Source: Klebsiella sp. WP3-W18-ESBL-02 | GTDB lineage: Bacteria > Pseudomonadota > Gammaproteobacteria > Enterobacterales > Enterobacteriaceae | Assembly (NCBI RefSeq): GCF_014168815.1 | Contig: NZ_AP021972.1 | Span: 4,898,001-4,962,000 of the forward strand | Reading direction: 5' to 3' | Length of the DNA stretch: 64,000 nt | Part shown: positions 36,139 through 44,722 of the stretch, piece by piece | Position numbering within the stretch: the first letter of the stretch is position 1 | How the letters are laid out: each line of letters starts with the position of its first letter | Position numbers and translations under genes: made by a program | The notes under the pieces: generated by a model | Told to the model about the DNA's origin: nothing | Database searches by the model: none | What the model saw: the letters and a program-made list of their open reading frames with translations, nothing else

Positions 36139-37332
36139 ATGATAATCAAACCAAAAATTCGTGGATTCATCTGTACAACGACCCATCCGACTGGCTGCAA
36201 AGTCAATGTGGAAAAACAGATCGATTATGTGAAGAAAAACGGGAAAATCGCTAACGGCCCTTCCCGCGTGCTGGTCATCGGTGCTTCCACCGGTTATGGC
36301 CTGGCGTCCAGAATTTCCGCCGCGTTTGGCAGCGGTGCCGCCACTATCGGCGTATTTTTCGAAAAACCAGGCACGGAAACCAAACCGGGTTCCGCGGGCT
36401 GGTATAACTCTGCTGCCTTCGATGAGGCAGCAAAACGTGAAGGCCTGTATGCCAAGAGCATCAACGGCGACGCGTTCTCTGATGAATGCCGCGATGAAGT
36501 CATCAAACTGATCAAAGAAGACCTGGGTCAGATTGACCTGGTGGTTTACTCACTGGCTTCCCCGGTGCGTAAAATGCCGAAAACCGGTGAAATCGTCCGT
36601 TCTGCGCTGAAGCCAATCGGTGAGGTTTACACCTCTAAAGCGATCGATACCAACAAAGATCAGATCATCACCGCCAGCATTGAGCCGGCAACCGAAGAAG
36701 AAGTGCAGAACACCGTCACCGTTATGGGCGGCGAAGACTGGGAACTGTGGATGGGCGCGCTGAGCGAAGCCGGCGTGCTGGCTGACGGCGTGAAAACCGT
36801 AGCCTACTCCTACATCGGTACCGACCTGACCTGGCCAATCTACTGGCACGGCGCGCTGGGCAAAGCAAAAGAAGACCTCGATCGCGCCGCGGGCGAACTG
36901 CGTAACCAGCTGGCTCCGCTGCACGGTTCCGCGAACGTTGCCGTACTGAAGTCCGTTATAACTCAGGCGTCTTCCGCCATTCCGGTAATGCCGTTGTACA
37001 TCTCCATGGTCTTCAAACTGATGAAAGCACAGGGGATTCATGAAGGCTGTATCGAGCAGATCAACCGTCTGATGACCACCAGCCTGTACGGCGACAAAGT
37101 GGCGCTTGATGACAACCAGCGTATCCGTATGGATGACTGGGAACTGCGCGAAGACATTCAGCAGGCATGTCGCGACCTGTGGCCGCTGATCACCACCGAA
37201 AACCTGGCGCAAGAAACTGACTATGCAGGGTACAAGCAGGAATTCCTGAACCTGTTCGGTTTTGGCCTCGACGAAGTGGATTACGATGCTGACGTGAATA
37301 CCGAAGTCGAATTCGACGTCATCACGCTGTAG
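36139..37332 (+). CDS. fabV: Trans-2-enoyl-ACP/CoA reductase FabV
   Basis: FabV reduces the trans-2 double bond of enoyl-ACP (or enoyl-CoA) with NADH in fatty acid elongation. The 397-residue length and the Tyr-X8-Lys catalytic pattern (Tyr235 and Lys244 in IYWHGALGKAK) are those of FabV, not the shorter FabI. The N-terminal THPTGC block and the nucleotide loop VIGASTGYGLASR are also typical. FabV enzymes are generally insensitive to triclosan (established for the Pseudomonas, Vibrio and Yersinia members). E. coli lacks this gene. A terminator and a BIME follow. Confidence 0.95.
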   Translation: MIIKPKIRGFICTTTHPTGCKVNVEKQIDYVKKNGKIANGPSRVLVIGASTGYGLASRISAAFGSGAATIGVFFEKPGTETKPGSAGWYNSAAFDEAAKREGLYAKSINGDAFSDECRDEVIKLIKEDLGQIDLVVYSLASPVRKMPKTGEIVRSALKPIGEVYTSKAIDTNKDQIITASIEPATEEEVQNTVTVMGGEDWELWMGALSEAGVLADGVKTVAYSYIGTDLTWPIYWHGALGKAKEDLDRAAGELRNQLAPLHGSANVAVLKSVITQASSAIPVMPLYISMVFKLMKAQGIHEGCIEQINRLMTTSLYGDKVALDDNQRIRMDDWELREDIQQACRDLWPLITTENLAQETDYAGYKQEFLNLFGFGLDEVDYDADVNTEVEFDVITL

Positions 37333-37340
37333 TTCACTGA

Positions 37341-37417
37341 TGCCGGGTGGTGGCTACGCCTTACCCGGCCTACACATTGAAATTTGTAGGCCTGATAAGC
37401 GAAGCGCCATCAGGCGC
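37341..37417. repeat. BIME (REP pair) after fabV
   Basis: Two REP units in inverted order, GCCGGGTGGTGGCTACGCC and then GTAGGCCTGATAAGCGAAG, sit just after the fabV stop. Confidence 0.85.
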
Positions 37418-37418
37418 T

Positions 37419-37448
37419 GGGTTCATGTGAAAACATGAACCCTTTTTT
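37419..37448 (+). terminator. Terminator of fabV
   Basis: A perfect 10-bp stem GGGTTCATGT / ACATGAACCC with a GAAA tetraloop is followed by TTTTTT on the plus strand. It lies between convergent fabV and the HPr-like gene; no T run is present for the minus strand. Confidence 0.92.
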
Positions 37449-37461
37449 CACCGCCCCGTGC

Positions 37462-37728
37462 CTAGTCAAAACCGAAACCTTCCGCAAACAGCACTTTCAG
37501 CTTCGCCATCGCTTCTCGCTCATCGCTGCCGCTACAGATGATCTCCAGCGATCCTTTACCTTTAATACCGGCCCCCAAAATACTCATAATGCTTTTTCCC
37601 TTGATAACCTTACCGTCGTAGATCATCTCGATCCGCGATTGATACTGCGCGCAGACTTTGGCCAGCACCCCAGCTGGACGCGCGTGAATGCCGTGCTGAT
37701 TGCTGATTTTCACCACTTCTTTCAACAT
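37462..37728 (-). CDS. HPr-family phosphocarrier protein
   Basis: An 88-residue HPr-like protein with the phosphorylation site His15 in HGIHARPAG and Ser46 in GKSIMSILG, the same numbering as canonical HPr. It is not the housekeeping ptsH, which sits with ptsI-crr. It is the last gene of the minus-strand PTS operon and has no linked Enzyme I. It could pass phosphate from the general Enzyme I to the local IIA, to the PRD regulator, or to a DhaM-like acceptor; which of these is inference. Confidence 0.88.
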   Translation of the reverse strand: MLKEVVKISNQHGIHARPAGVLAKVCAQYQSRIEMIYDGKVIKGKSIMSILGAGIKGKGSLEIICSGSDEREAMAKLKVLFAEGFGFD

Positions 37729-37744
37729 AATTTTGGCTCCTTAC

Positions 37745-38386
37745 TTACAGTCCGTCTGACGGACACATAGCCTGTACGAAGTTAAAATAGCCCTGGATCA
37801 GGAGCTGCGCGACCATTGCACCAGGGTCGACAAATGCGCGCGACCGTTCACCGTGAATCGCCGCACGGCCATGCTTTGCCAGCATGCCCGTCGTCTGCTG
37901 CACGCCCTGCTGCGCCAGCAACAGTGCTTTCCTCGCTGCCGTCTGCGGTTCATCGCTGGCGTGCAGCGCCACCAGCGCAGGGGCCATACCATCAAGAAAA
38001 GTTTTTTCTCCCGGCTGCGCTTTACCACGCTGCTGCACGCCATCGTACCAGGCCTGAAACAGCGCGCCGGCATCCGTAAAGCCCAGCACCTCCCGACCTT
38101 TAAACGACTTACCCGCCTGCATCAGTCCGGAAGCCATTAGCGTGCCCATGGTCGACGGCACCGCCGAAGCCATCACCTTGCCCGCCATATAGAAAAATCG
38201 CCCTACGTCACGTTCGTCGCTCTGCTGCGCGTAGCGCGCCGCCGCCGCGAAACCATCGCTCATGGTCAGCCCCAAATCACCGTCGCCAACCACGCTATCC
38301 AACTCGGTCAGCACCGTTTTGTTAGCCTCCATGATTCGGGCCCATTCAGTAAAAAGCGGCCGCAGACTCTGCGTATCTATGGTCAT
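37745..38386 (-). CDS. DhaL-type kinase subunit (set 2)
   Basis: A 213-residue nucleotide-binding subunit of a DhaK/DhaL kinase. The Mg-ADP/ATP aspartates Asp30, Asp35 and Asp37 are present in LDSVVGDGDLG; the residue after the last Asp is Leu where set 1 and E. coli have His. I chose the ATG at 38386, 4 bp after an AGGAGG site; a GTG at 38389 is also in frame. It follows dhaK (set 2) by 9 bp and precedes the HPr-like gene by 16 bp. Confidence 0.84.
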   Translation of the reverse strand: MTIDTQSLRPLFTEWARIMEANKTVLTELDSVVGDGDLGLTMSDGFAAAARYAQQSDERDVGRFFYMAGKVMASAVPSTMGTLMASGLMQAGKSFKGREVLGFTDAGALFQAWYDGVQQRGKAQPGEKTFLDGMAPALVALHASDEPQTAARKALLLAQQGVQQTTGMLAKHGRAAIHGERSRAFVDPGAMVAQLLIQGYFNFVQAMCPSDGL

Positions 38387-38395
38387 CACGCCTCC

Positions 38396-39409
38396 TTAAG
38401 CCGAAAACTGCCGAAACATCGGCGTATCGGCCCCGGCATTGAGCAGTGTTTTCAGCTCTTCATCCACCGGCATCAGACTGATAGACATACCGGTCATCTC
38501 CATCGCCGTAGCAAACTCGCCAATCCATACGCGGAAAACGCGCATGTGGCTTTCTGCCAGAATCTGGTGCACGTGGCGATACATCAGATACAACTCTTCC
38601 AGCGGCGTAGCACCAAGGCCATTGATCAAGACGGCCACTTCATCCCCCTGCTGGCAGGGCGAATCCGCCAGCAGCCAGGACATCATCTCTTCGGCGATCG
38701 ATTCTGCGTTTAGCTGTGGGCCACGGCGAATACCACTTTCACCATGAATGCCCATGCCAATCTCCATTTCGCGATCGCCAATATGAAACCCCGGCTTGCC
38801 GATACGCGGTACGATGCACGGCGACAGCGCCACGCCCAACGTACGCACGCGCTCGCCCGCCTTTTGCGCAATGCGCTGGACGGTTTCCAGATCATCCATT
38901 CTGGCCGCCGACGCCCCCGCGCATTTGTAGACAAAGAAAATACCCGCGACGCCACGTCGGGTTGCCGCCTCTCCACCCCCAGGCACGGCGCCCGCCGAAT
39001 CATCGGCAGCGACTACCGTCGCGGTGCGAATATCGCACTCCATATCGGCCATTTCCGCGGCCATATCAAAATTAAAAATATCGCCGTTGTAGTTGCCGTA
39101 CAGATAGAGCACGCCAGCCCCGCGGTCCACCGCTTGGGTGACGGCCAAAATTTGCGCCGGCGAGGGCGACTGAAACACATCGCCAATCGCGCAGCCGTCC
39201 AGCATGCCCTGCCCCACATAGCCCAGAAACAGCGGCAGATGCCCCGAGCCACCGCCGGTGACAATTCCGACCTTGCCAGGTACCGGGCGTGCGGCCACCA
39301 GGCAGTGCGGATCATCGTTCACCAAACGAAAAGCATCGGGGTGCGCCAGATAGATGCCTTCCAGCATCTCCGGGATAAAGTCCTCCGCCTGATTCAAAAA
39401 TTTTTTCAT
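38396..39409 (-). CDS. DhaK-type kinase subunit (set 2)
   Basis: A 337-residue DhaK-family protein. The covalent-binding His222 (GMGIHGESG) and His57 (TGGGSGHLP) are kept, and GNYNGDIFNFD is present. It is clearly divergent from set 1, including a Gly/Ala-rich insertion AGAVPGGGEAATRRG, so the two sets are unlikely to be a recent duplication. ATG 39409 (MKKFLNQAED) follows a GGAGAG site. It sits in an operon with an aldolase and a PTS, so it should phosphorylate a short keto-sugar made or used there. Confidence 0.85.
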   Translation of the reverse strand: MKKFLNQAEDFIPEMLEGIYLAHPDAFRLVNDDPHCLVAARPVPGKVGIVTGGGSGHLPLFLGYVGQGMLDGCAIGDVFQSPSPAQILAVTQAVDRGAGVLYLYGNYNGDIFNFDMAAEMADMECDIRTATVVAADDSAGAVPGGGEAATRRGVAGIFFVYKCAGASAARMDDLETVQRIAQKAGERVRTLGVALSPCIVPRIGKPGFHIGDREMEIGMGIHGESGIRRGPQLNAESIAEEMMSWLLADSPCQQGDEVAVLINGLGATPLEELYLMYRHVHQILAESHMRVFRVWIGEFATAMEMTGMSISLMPVDEELKTLLNAGADTPMFRQFSA

Positions 39410-39454
39410 GCGTTCTCTCCATGAATGTCCCGCCCGCACGGGCGGGCGTCTCAA

Positions 39455-40117
39455 TTAGCGGGCAAATTTGATTTGTGACGGGTAGGCCCAGCGCTGCAGC
39501 TCTTCCGGCGCGAAAGATTCGGGCTCCTTACCGCCGTTAACGACCAGCGCGTGGTAGTAAATCTGCGCCATCTCTTCCAGATAGGCAGACTTCAGCACCG
39601 CTTCGTACGGATCTTTATCCACGCCGATTGCGCCATGTTTTTCCATCAGAATGGCGTCGGCGCGCTGGATAGGTTCGATGACGCTGTTCGACAGCGCGGG
39701 CGTACCTGGGCGGCCATAAGGCGCAACCGGAATCACCCCGTCTTTCAGGTTGAGGATCGCGCATTCGTACACCACCGCCGGGATCGGTTTATTCAACACG
39801 GCAAACGAGGTGGCGTAGAGAGAGTGCGTGTGGGAGATGGCGAAAACGTCAGGACGCGCCTTATAAATTTCGATATGCATCAGGCATTCGCTGGTAGGAC
39901 GCAATCCAGCTTCACTTTCAATGACATTAGCTTCAACGTCCATCACCACAATATCGCGCGGCGTTAAATCCATTTTGTCGATCGTAGTTGGGGTCACCAG
40001 AATAAATCCCGTCTCTTTATCCCGTACGCAGGAATTACCTGCTTTATGTTTACACAGTCCCCATTGCTGAGCGGTTCTGGCCATTTCAACGACGTGTTTT
40101 TTCTGAATGTCTAACAT
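39455..40117 (-). CDS. Class II aldolase, FucA/AraD family
   Basis: A 220-residue protein of the L-fuculose-phosphate aldolase / L-ribulose-5-phosphate 4-epimerase family. The Zn ligands His96, His98 (SHTHS) and His161 (EKHGAIGV) and the catalytic Glu77 (PTSE) are all visible, which favours aldolase chemistry. The start at 40117 (MLDIQKKHVVEM) has an AGGAT site. It is placed between the PRD regulator and the dhaKL genes. The likely reaction is cleavage of a ketose phosphate to a triose and an aldehyde. The substrate is not deducible from the sequence. Confidence 0.84.
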   Translation of the reverse strand: MLDIQKKHVVEMARTAQQWGLCKHKAGNSCVRDKETGFILVTPTTIDKMDLTPRDIVVMDVEANVIESEAGLRPTSECLMHIEIYKARPDVFAISHTHSLYATSFAVLNKPIPAVVYECAILNLKDGVIPVAPYGRPGTPALSNSVIEPIQRADAILMEKHGAIGVDKDPYEAVLKSAYLEEMAQIYYHALVVNGGKEPESFAPEELQRWAYPSQIKFAR

Positions 40118-40220
40118 AATATTTATCCTGTATACGATTATAGGGGCGAGCGATGTCGCGACAATCATTGCCGGGAAATAACGTTGCCGTTTTCTGACTG
40201 CAACGATTTTTAATTAATAA

Positions 40221-42284
40221 TTACTGATGATGGAAAAGTTTGTTTATCAGCGCATATTCATCCTGCGCGCGGCGAATAACATTGCCGCCGTCATAAAACT
40301 CGAGAAATTCATTTAATTGCGCCAATGCCTTAAGATGTTTTTGTGGGTTGTTGGTCGCCAGAACAATAATAATATCGGCCTGCATATAACCCGCAAAATC
40401 AATCTTAGAAGGTAAGCGTAATAACGCCATACCTGTATCCAGCGCGCCATCATCAACACCAGCGTGAGCAATAATCACGCCATCGGCCAGCATGATATAG
40501 GGCTGTTCATTGGCGATTTTATTGAGCATGATTTGCAGATAGCGTGGTTCAATCACGCCACACACCAGCAGCGATGACGACGCCTGAGTAATAGCCTGCT
40601 GCCAGCTGTCCGGCAGCGAGGTGACGAACTGAACGTGCTCGCGCTGCAGTAGGTCCGTCAGCGATGGCGTCGGCGGCTCAATGCTGCCTGCCGCACTCAC
40701 GGCGCTGTTCTCATCATAGATATAGCTAGCGAGCGCACGCTGTAGCCCTTTATGATCGATAATATTGCCGAAGCGTTCGAAGATAAGCAGCAGTTGCTCT
40801 ATCTGAATGATATTCGGGTCCACACCCTGTAGCGCGCCGATCACATGATTGCGGAACGCACTTTTATGAATGCTGCTGATGGACGGATTCACCACAAACA
40901 CCATCTTGCTGGTGTTCAGGTGCGTGGTCGAGAAAACCACATCGTAGTGCCCGGTATAGCGCTCAAACTCGCGTCGTGACATCACTTCGGTAAAGTGCAG
41001 CTCCGGGAAAAGTACCTGCAGCGTCAGGAAGAGATAAGTGGAAATGGTCGCGCTATTTTCACACACCACGACCGCGGTTTTCTGGATTTTAATCTGATGG
41101 ATAACCCCCTCGCGGGTCAACCAACCGCCAAAGAGCACCGTTAAAAACGCCATCTCTTCATCAGGAATTTCGCAGTGCAGTACCGTCTCAAACGGCACCG
41201 CCGCGCGGCGAACCATCTCATGCAGATGGCTGAACTCTTTCACCACCAGATCGTAAACGCTGCTGGTGTTGCTCAGATGATAGCGAATACGGTAATAGGC
41301 CGGTTTCCAATGCTGATAGATTTTCTCAATCAGCTCATTTTTCTCTTTGATCGTGACGCAGCTTATTTTTTCAAAGCTGTCGACCACCGCGACTACGCTT
41401 TCAAGCAGTAGCGTATCGAGGTGAAAATATTTATCGGCAATACTTTGAATATTTGAGCTTTGGATCAGTGCCGTCAGGAAAACCAGTTCATTTTCGCTAT
41501 TGATATTGATTTTACTGATAACGCTCTGCATCAGGGTAAATTCTCTGCTGCCAATAATATCAGCGTAGCTGATCGGAATATTGACCAGGCTTTTCCCTGA
41601 ATCAATACGATGCAGGACAAAGCAGATAAAATAAATAAGCTCCTGAAGCTGGCGGTCGGTAAACTGAATTTTAAAACGCTTTTCAATTTCACTGAAAACG
41701 TTGCCGACCTTTTCCAGATAATCGCTCATAACGTTGTTGTATTGAGCGAGGATATTTTTGGCAACCGGAATTTCCAGAACCCGGCGTAAACAATTCAGCA
41801 GCAGATAGCGTTTTTCCAGCTCCTCACCCAGAATATGGTAGCCGTTGCCTCGGTCGTAGCTTATCTCCAGCCCGTGCTCAATAACCTCGGTACGCACTTT
41901 TTTCAGATCGTTGATAATCGTATTCTGGCTAACGCTCAGTGAAGAAGAGAGATGCAACAATGACAGCCGTTCGTTGCGGGTCAGCAGCATAAAGATAATC
42001 ATCTGCCCACGTTCTTCTTCCGAGTAGAGGTAGCGATGCTCGGTTTCCGAGGTCTGATTCTGACGAAAATGCTCAATCACATGGCGTGGGATATTCAGCT
42101 TCCCGGTTTTCAGGCGGTTGATCCGGTCGAAGTGGTTCGACTCCAGATAGTCATTCACCTTTTTCAACGTATAGCTCAACTGTTTGCGCGTCAGGCAAAA
42201 CTGCGCTTCAAGCTTCGTCCCTGTGATACCGGGATCGTTCACAATGGCATCCAGCACTGCAACCACGCGTTTATCCATAGCCAT
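40221..42284 (-). CDS. PRD-containing transcriptional activator (LicR/MtlR type)
   Basis: A 687-residue regulator. In order it shows N-terminal helix-turn-helix domains (GITGTKLEAQFCLTRKQLSY; then SLSVSQNTIINDLKKV) and two PTS-regulation domains in the middle (His in FVLHRIDSGKS and in EFSHLHEMVRR). A IIB-like domain follows (AVVVCENSATISTYL), and a C-terminal IIA-like domain carries a conserved His (IIAHAGVDDGA). Such proteins are switched by phosphorylation from HPr and the cognate IIA/IIB. It is not a BglG-type RNA antiterminator. Start 42284 has an AGGAG site. It lies inside the operon between the IIC and aldolase genes and probably controls it. Confidence 0.85.
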   Translation of the reverse strand: MAMDKRVVAVLDAIVNDPGITGTKLEAQFCLTRKQLSYTLKKVNDYLESNHFDRINRLKTGKLNIPRHVIEHFRQNQTSETEHRYLYSEEERGQMIIFMLLTRNERLSLLHLSSSLSVSQNTIINDLKKVRTEVIEHGLEISYDRGNGYHILGEELEKRYLLLNCLRRVLEIPVAKNILAQYNNVMSDYLEKVGNVFSEIEKRFKIQFTDRQLQELIYFICFVLHRIDSGKSLVNIPISYADIIGSREFTLMQSVISKININSENELVFLTALIQSSNIQSIADKYFHLDTLLLESVVAVVDSFEKISCVTIKEKNELIEKIYQHWKPAYYRIRYHLSNTSSVYDLVVKEFSHLHEMVRRAAVPFETVLHCEIPDEEMAFLTVLFGGWLTREGVIHQIKIQKTAVVVCENSATISTYLFLTLQVLFPELHFTEVMSRREFERYTGHYDVVFSTTHLNTSKMVFVVNPSISSIHKSAFRNHVIGALQGVDPNIIQIEQLLLIFERFGNIIDHKGLQRALASYIYDENSAVSAAGSIEPPTPSLTDLLQREHVQFVTSLPDSWQQAITQASSSLLVCGVIEPRYLQIMLNKIANEQPYIMLADGVIIAHAGVDDGALDTGMALLRLPSKIDFAGYMQADIIIVLATNNPQKHLKALAQLNEFLEFYDGGNVIRRAQDEYALINKLFHHQ

Positions 42285-42352
42285 GCTAACTCTCCTGCAA
42301 TGAAAAGCCTGGCGGCGGCACCTGCCGCCAGACGTGAACATGAAACCCAGAG

Positions 42353-43756
42353 TTACGCCTGCTGAACCTTCGCCTGCTGTTCGGCTTCCTGCTGCGCAAG
42401 ATTGCTTTCACGACGCAATTAGCGGGAGTAAAAGAAGTAGCCGCAGCCCCACCACAGCGCGAACACCAGCGGGATGAAGTTGCCTTCCAGGAATTTGAAC
42501 AGGAAGGAGAAGGCATAGGTGAAGACCGGGGCATCAATCGAGCTGTTCGAAATCAGCTGCCCTGCCGGGATGGTGATAGCTTTAGTGGCCAGCCCAAGGT
42601 CGGTAATCATTGGTGCGAACTGCGTGCCAACAAACAGGAAGAACGGCACGCCAATAATGCTCAGGATAACCATGCGCAGCGTGTTACCGCGTGTCACCAG
42701 ATAGGCCGGAACAATCAGCGCAATATTGATGATGCCAGCAAACGGCAGGATCTTATTTCCCGGCAGAATCAGCGCCCACAGCAGGGTGAACGGGATGGCG
42801 ACGATAATAGCAAACCAGATTTCGCTCGCACCGCCCATAAACGGCCAGTCAATACCCACGAACAGCTTACGCCCGGAGAATTTCTTGTTCATATAGTCGC
42901 TGATGGCCTCAGAGATCGGCGACAGGGCCTGCATAAAGAGCTTGGAAATCATCGGGAACAGCACCAGCGCCGTCGAAGCCTGTACGCCCAGCATCAGCGT
43001 TTTGGCAACACTGTAGCCCGCAATCACGCCAAACAGGATCCCCAGAATAAAACCAATGATGTGGTTTTCGGCAAAGACCCCGACTTTGGCGCGCAGCGCG
43101 CTGGCATCCATTGGTTTATTGCAGACCGGTATTTTGCGCAGCAGCAGATCGAACGGGTAATAGATGGCACCAAAGAAGACCATACGGTGCGTACAGGTCA
43201 CTCCCGGGATCCCCGTGAGTTTCTCGATACGATGCTGGTGAATATCCCCCGCGTTCAATTCCATAATGATCTGGAAGGCGGCAACGAGGAACGCCAGTAC
43301 CAGACTCCAGACCGGGCCAAACAATGGGGTGGTGACGCTCACCACGATAAACGCGGTAAAGATTTTCCCCCACACGTTCCAGAGGTCGGCGTTGAAGGTA
43401 TTGGTCTTGTTCAGCATCAACATCACGATGTTGACGCCAACCTGAAGCGGGAACATGGCGAACGCATAAGGCCAGGCCCAGGAGATATTCGCCATCGTCG
43501 TCCAGCCGCCATCGACGATGCTTAACTCAAGGCCGGTACGGTTCATCATGGTCTGTGCGGCAACACCGATGGCGTCGACCATAAAGCCAATCAGCATGCT
43601 CATCCCAACGAAGGCGACGCCCAGTGTGATAGCCGCCGAGGCCGCATCGCGGAATTTCATCCGCACCACCAGCCCGGCTAATAACATAATAAAGGGCACA
43701 AAAACCGGCGCGCCTAAATTCAGAATATAATTTATGACTACACCAAGAAAGTCCAT
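42353..43756 (-). pseudogene. PTS galactitol-type EIIC with in-frame TAA near the 3' end
   Basis: The open frame 43756-42419 encodes 445 residues of a GatC-type permease with about ten membrane segments (start MDFLGVVINYILNLGAPVF; GGAGAAG site). It ends YFFYSR at a TAA (42421-42419). The same frame then stays open for 21 more codons (LRRESNLAQQEAEQQAKVQQ...) to a TAA at 42355-42353. That tail is charged and Gln-rich like a genuine cytoplasmic C-terminus, so the inner TAA looks like a recent nonsense change. All membrane segments lie before it, so the short protein may still transport. EIIA and EIIB lie upstream. Confidence 0.75.
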
Positions 43757-43780
43757 AGCACTTCTCCACTAAAATAATTA

Positions 43781-43907
43781 TATACTCTATGGCTTTCGAG
43801 TTGCGGGAAGGCGGCAAGTGAGAGAATCCCGATGAGCTTACTTTAGTAAGTGATTCGGGTGAAAGAACGCAGCCAACGCCCCCGCGGCTTGAAAGACGAC
43901 GAGTATA
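43781..43907. repeat. ERIC element (127 bp)
   Basis: Exactly 127 bp, bounded by TATACTC and GAGTATA. The central inverted repeat is related to the ERIC consensus (GAGCTTACTTTAGTAAGTGA). It separates the EIIB and EIIC genes of the operon and would be transcribed as part of the mRNA, where it can fold into a long hairpin. Confidence 0.93.
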
Positions 43908-43926
43908 CGGATTAAAGAGCTACACC

Positions 43927-44205
43927 TTATTTACAGGCATCAATGACCTTTTGTAATTCCTGCTCCATCCCCATGCCGGTCAGAAAGGCAATTCCGTTAA
44001 TTACCGGGATAGGATATTGCTTATCAACTTTGGTGATAGCGATATAAGCCGCACTATCTTTTATATGACTATCAAGCGATTTCAGGTCGATGACTTCAAC
44101 TTTGATATGCGACTGCTGACGTTCATTCAATAAGCGGGTTACTTTACTGGCAACCGTTTGTGAGGTAGCAACGCCGCTTCCACATGCAACAATGACTTTT
44201 TTCAT
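43927..44205 (-). CDS. PTS galactitol-type EIIB component
   Basis: A 92-residue cytoplasmic phosphocarrier. The phosphorylated cysteine is Cys8 in VACGSGVATS, the GatB-family signature. It lies 1 bp downstream of the EIIA gene and is separated from EIIC by an ERIC element. Confidence 0.93.
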   Translation of the reverse strand: MKKVIVACGSGVATSQTVASKVTRLLNERQQSHIKVEVIDLKSLDSHIKDSAAYIAITKVDKQYPIPVINGIAFLTGMGMEQELQKVIDACK

Positions 44206-44206
44206 C

Positions 44207-44722
44207 TTATAAATCCTTATCTAATTGCAGTCTTGATGTGAGGGTACAGAGAAAGGTTTCTACATCGTCTATTTCGCGTAGGGCCTGAACGACCTCTTCA
44301 TCCGCAAGGCAGTCCATAAGCTTTTGCAGCGCTGTCAGGTGGCTGCTGTGGTCAACAAAACCTAGTAAAACAATAAAATGAACATAAAGCGTGTTGTCAT
44401 CATTGCCCATCTCCTGCCATGCAATAGGCGTAGACAACCGTGTTACGGAGATGAAGGGGTGAATAACGTGCTGAGGATCGGTATGAGGAAGCGCAAGAGC
44501 CACCGGCAGCGTGGGCAGCGCGGTAGGGTACGCCTTTTCACGGGCGATGATGGCGTCAAGAAAAGAGTCCCGGACGTAGCCTTGCTCTTTCAGCAGCAAA
44601 AATATCGAAGAAAAAAAGTCTGTGGAATTATTATAGTGTTTATCCAGAAATGTGAGCTGAGACGTAAAATATTCACATCCTTGCGCACTTTCATTCGGGG
44701 CATCAATTATATCCGTTCTCAT
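44207..44722 (-). CDS. PTS fructose/galactitol-type EIIA component
   Basis: A 171-residue EIIA of the fructose/mannitol/galactitol group. The likely phosphorylated His80 lies in VALALPHTDP. It takes phosphate from HPr and passes it to EIIB. I chose the ATG at 44722 (MRTDIIDAPN), 8 bp after GAGG; an ATG at 44743 is in frame. It is the first gene of the operon, downstream of a CRP-like site. Confidence 0.9.
   Translation of the reverse strand: MRTDIIDAPNESAQGCEYFTSQLTFLDKHYNNSTDFFSSIFLLLKEQGYVRDSFLDAIIAREKAYPTALPTLPVALALPHTDPQHVIHPFISVTRLSTPIAWQEMGNDDNTLYVHFIVLLGFVDHSSHLTALQKLMDCLADEEVVQALREIDDVETFLCTLTSRLQLDKDL

Noticed and set aside
40221..42284. BglG-type RNA antiterminator as the call for the PRD protein
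   Set aside because: There is no N-terminal CAT RNA-binding domain; helix-turn-helix domains and C-terminal IIB/IIA-like domains point to a DNA-binding activator.
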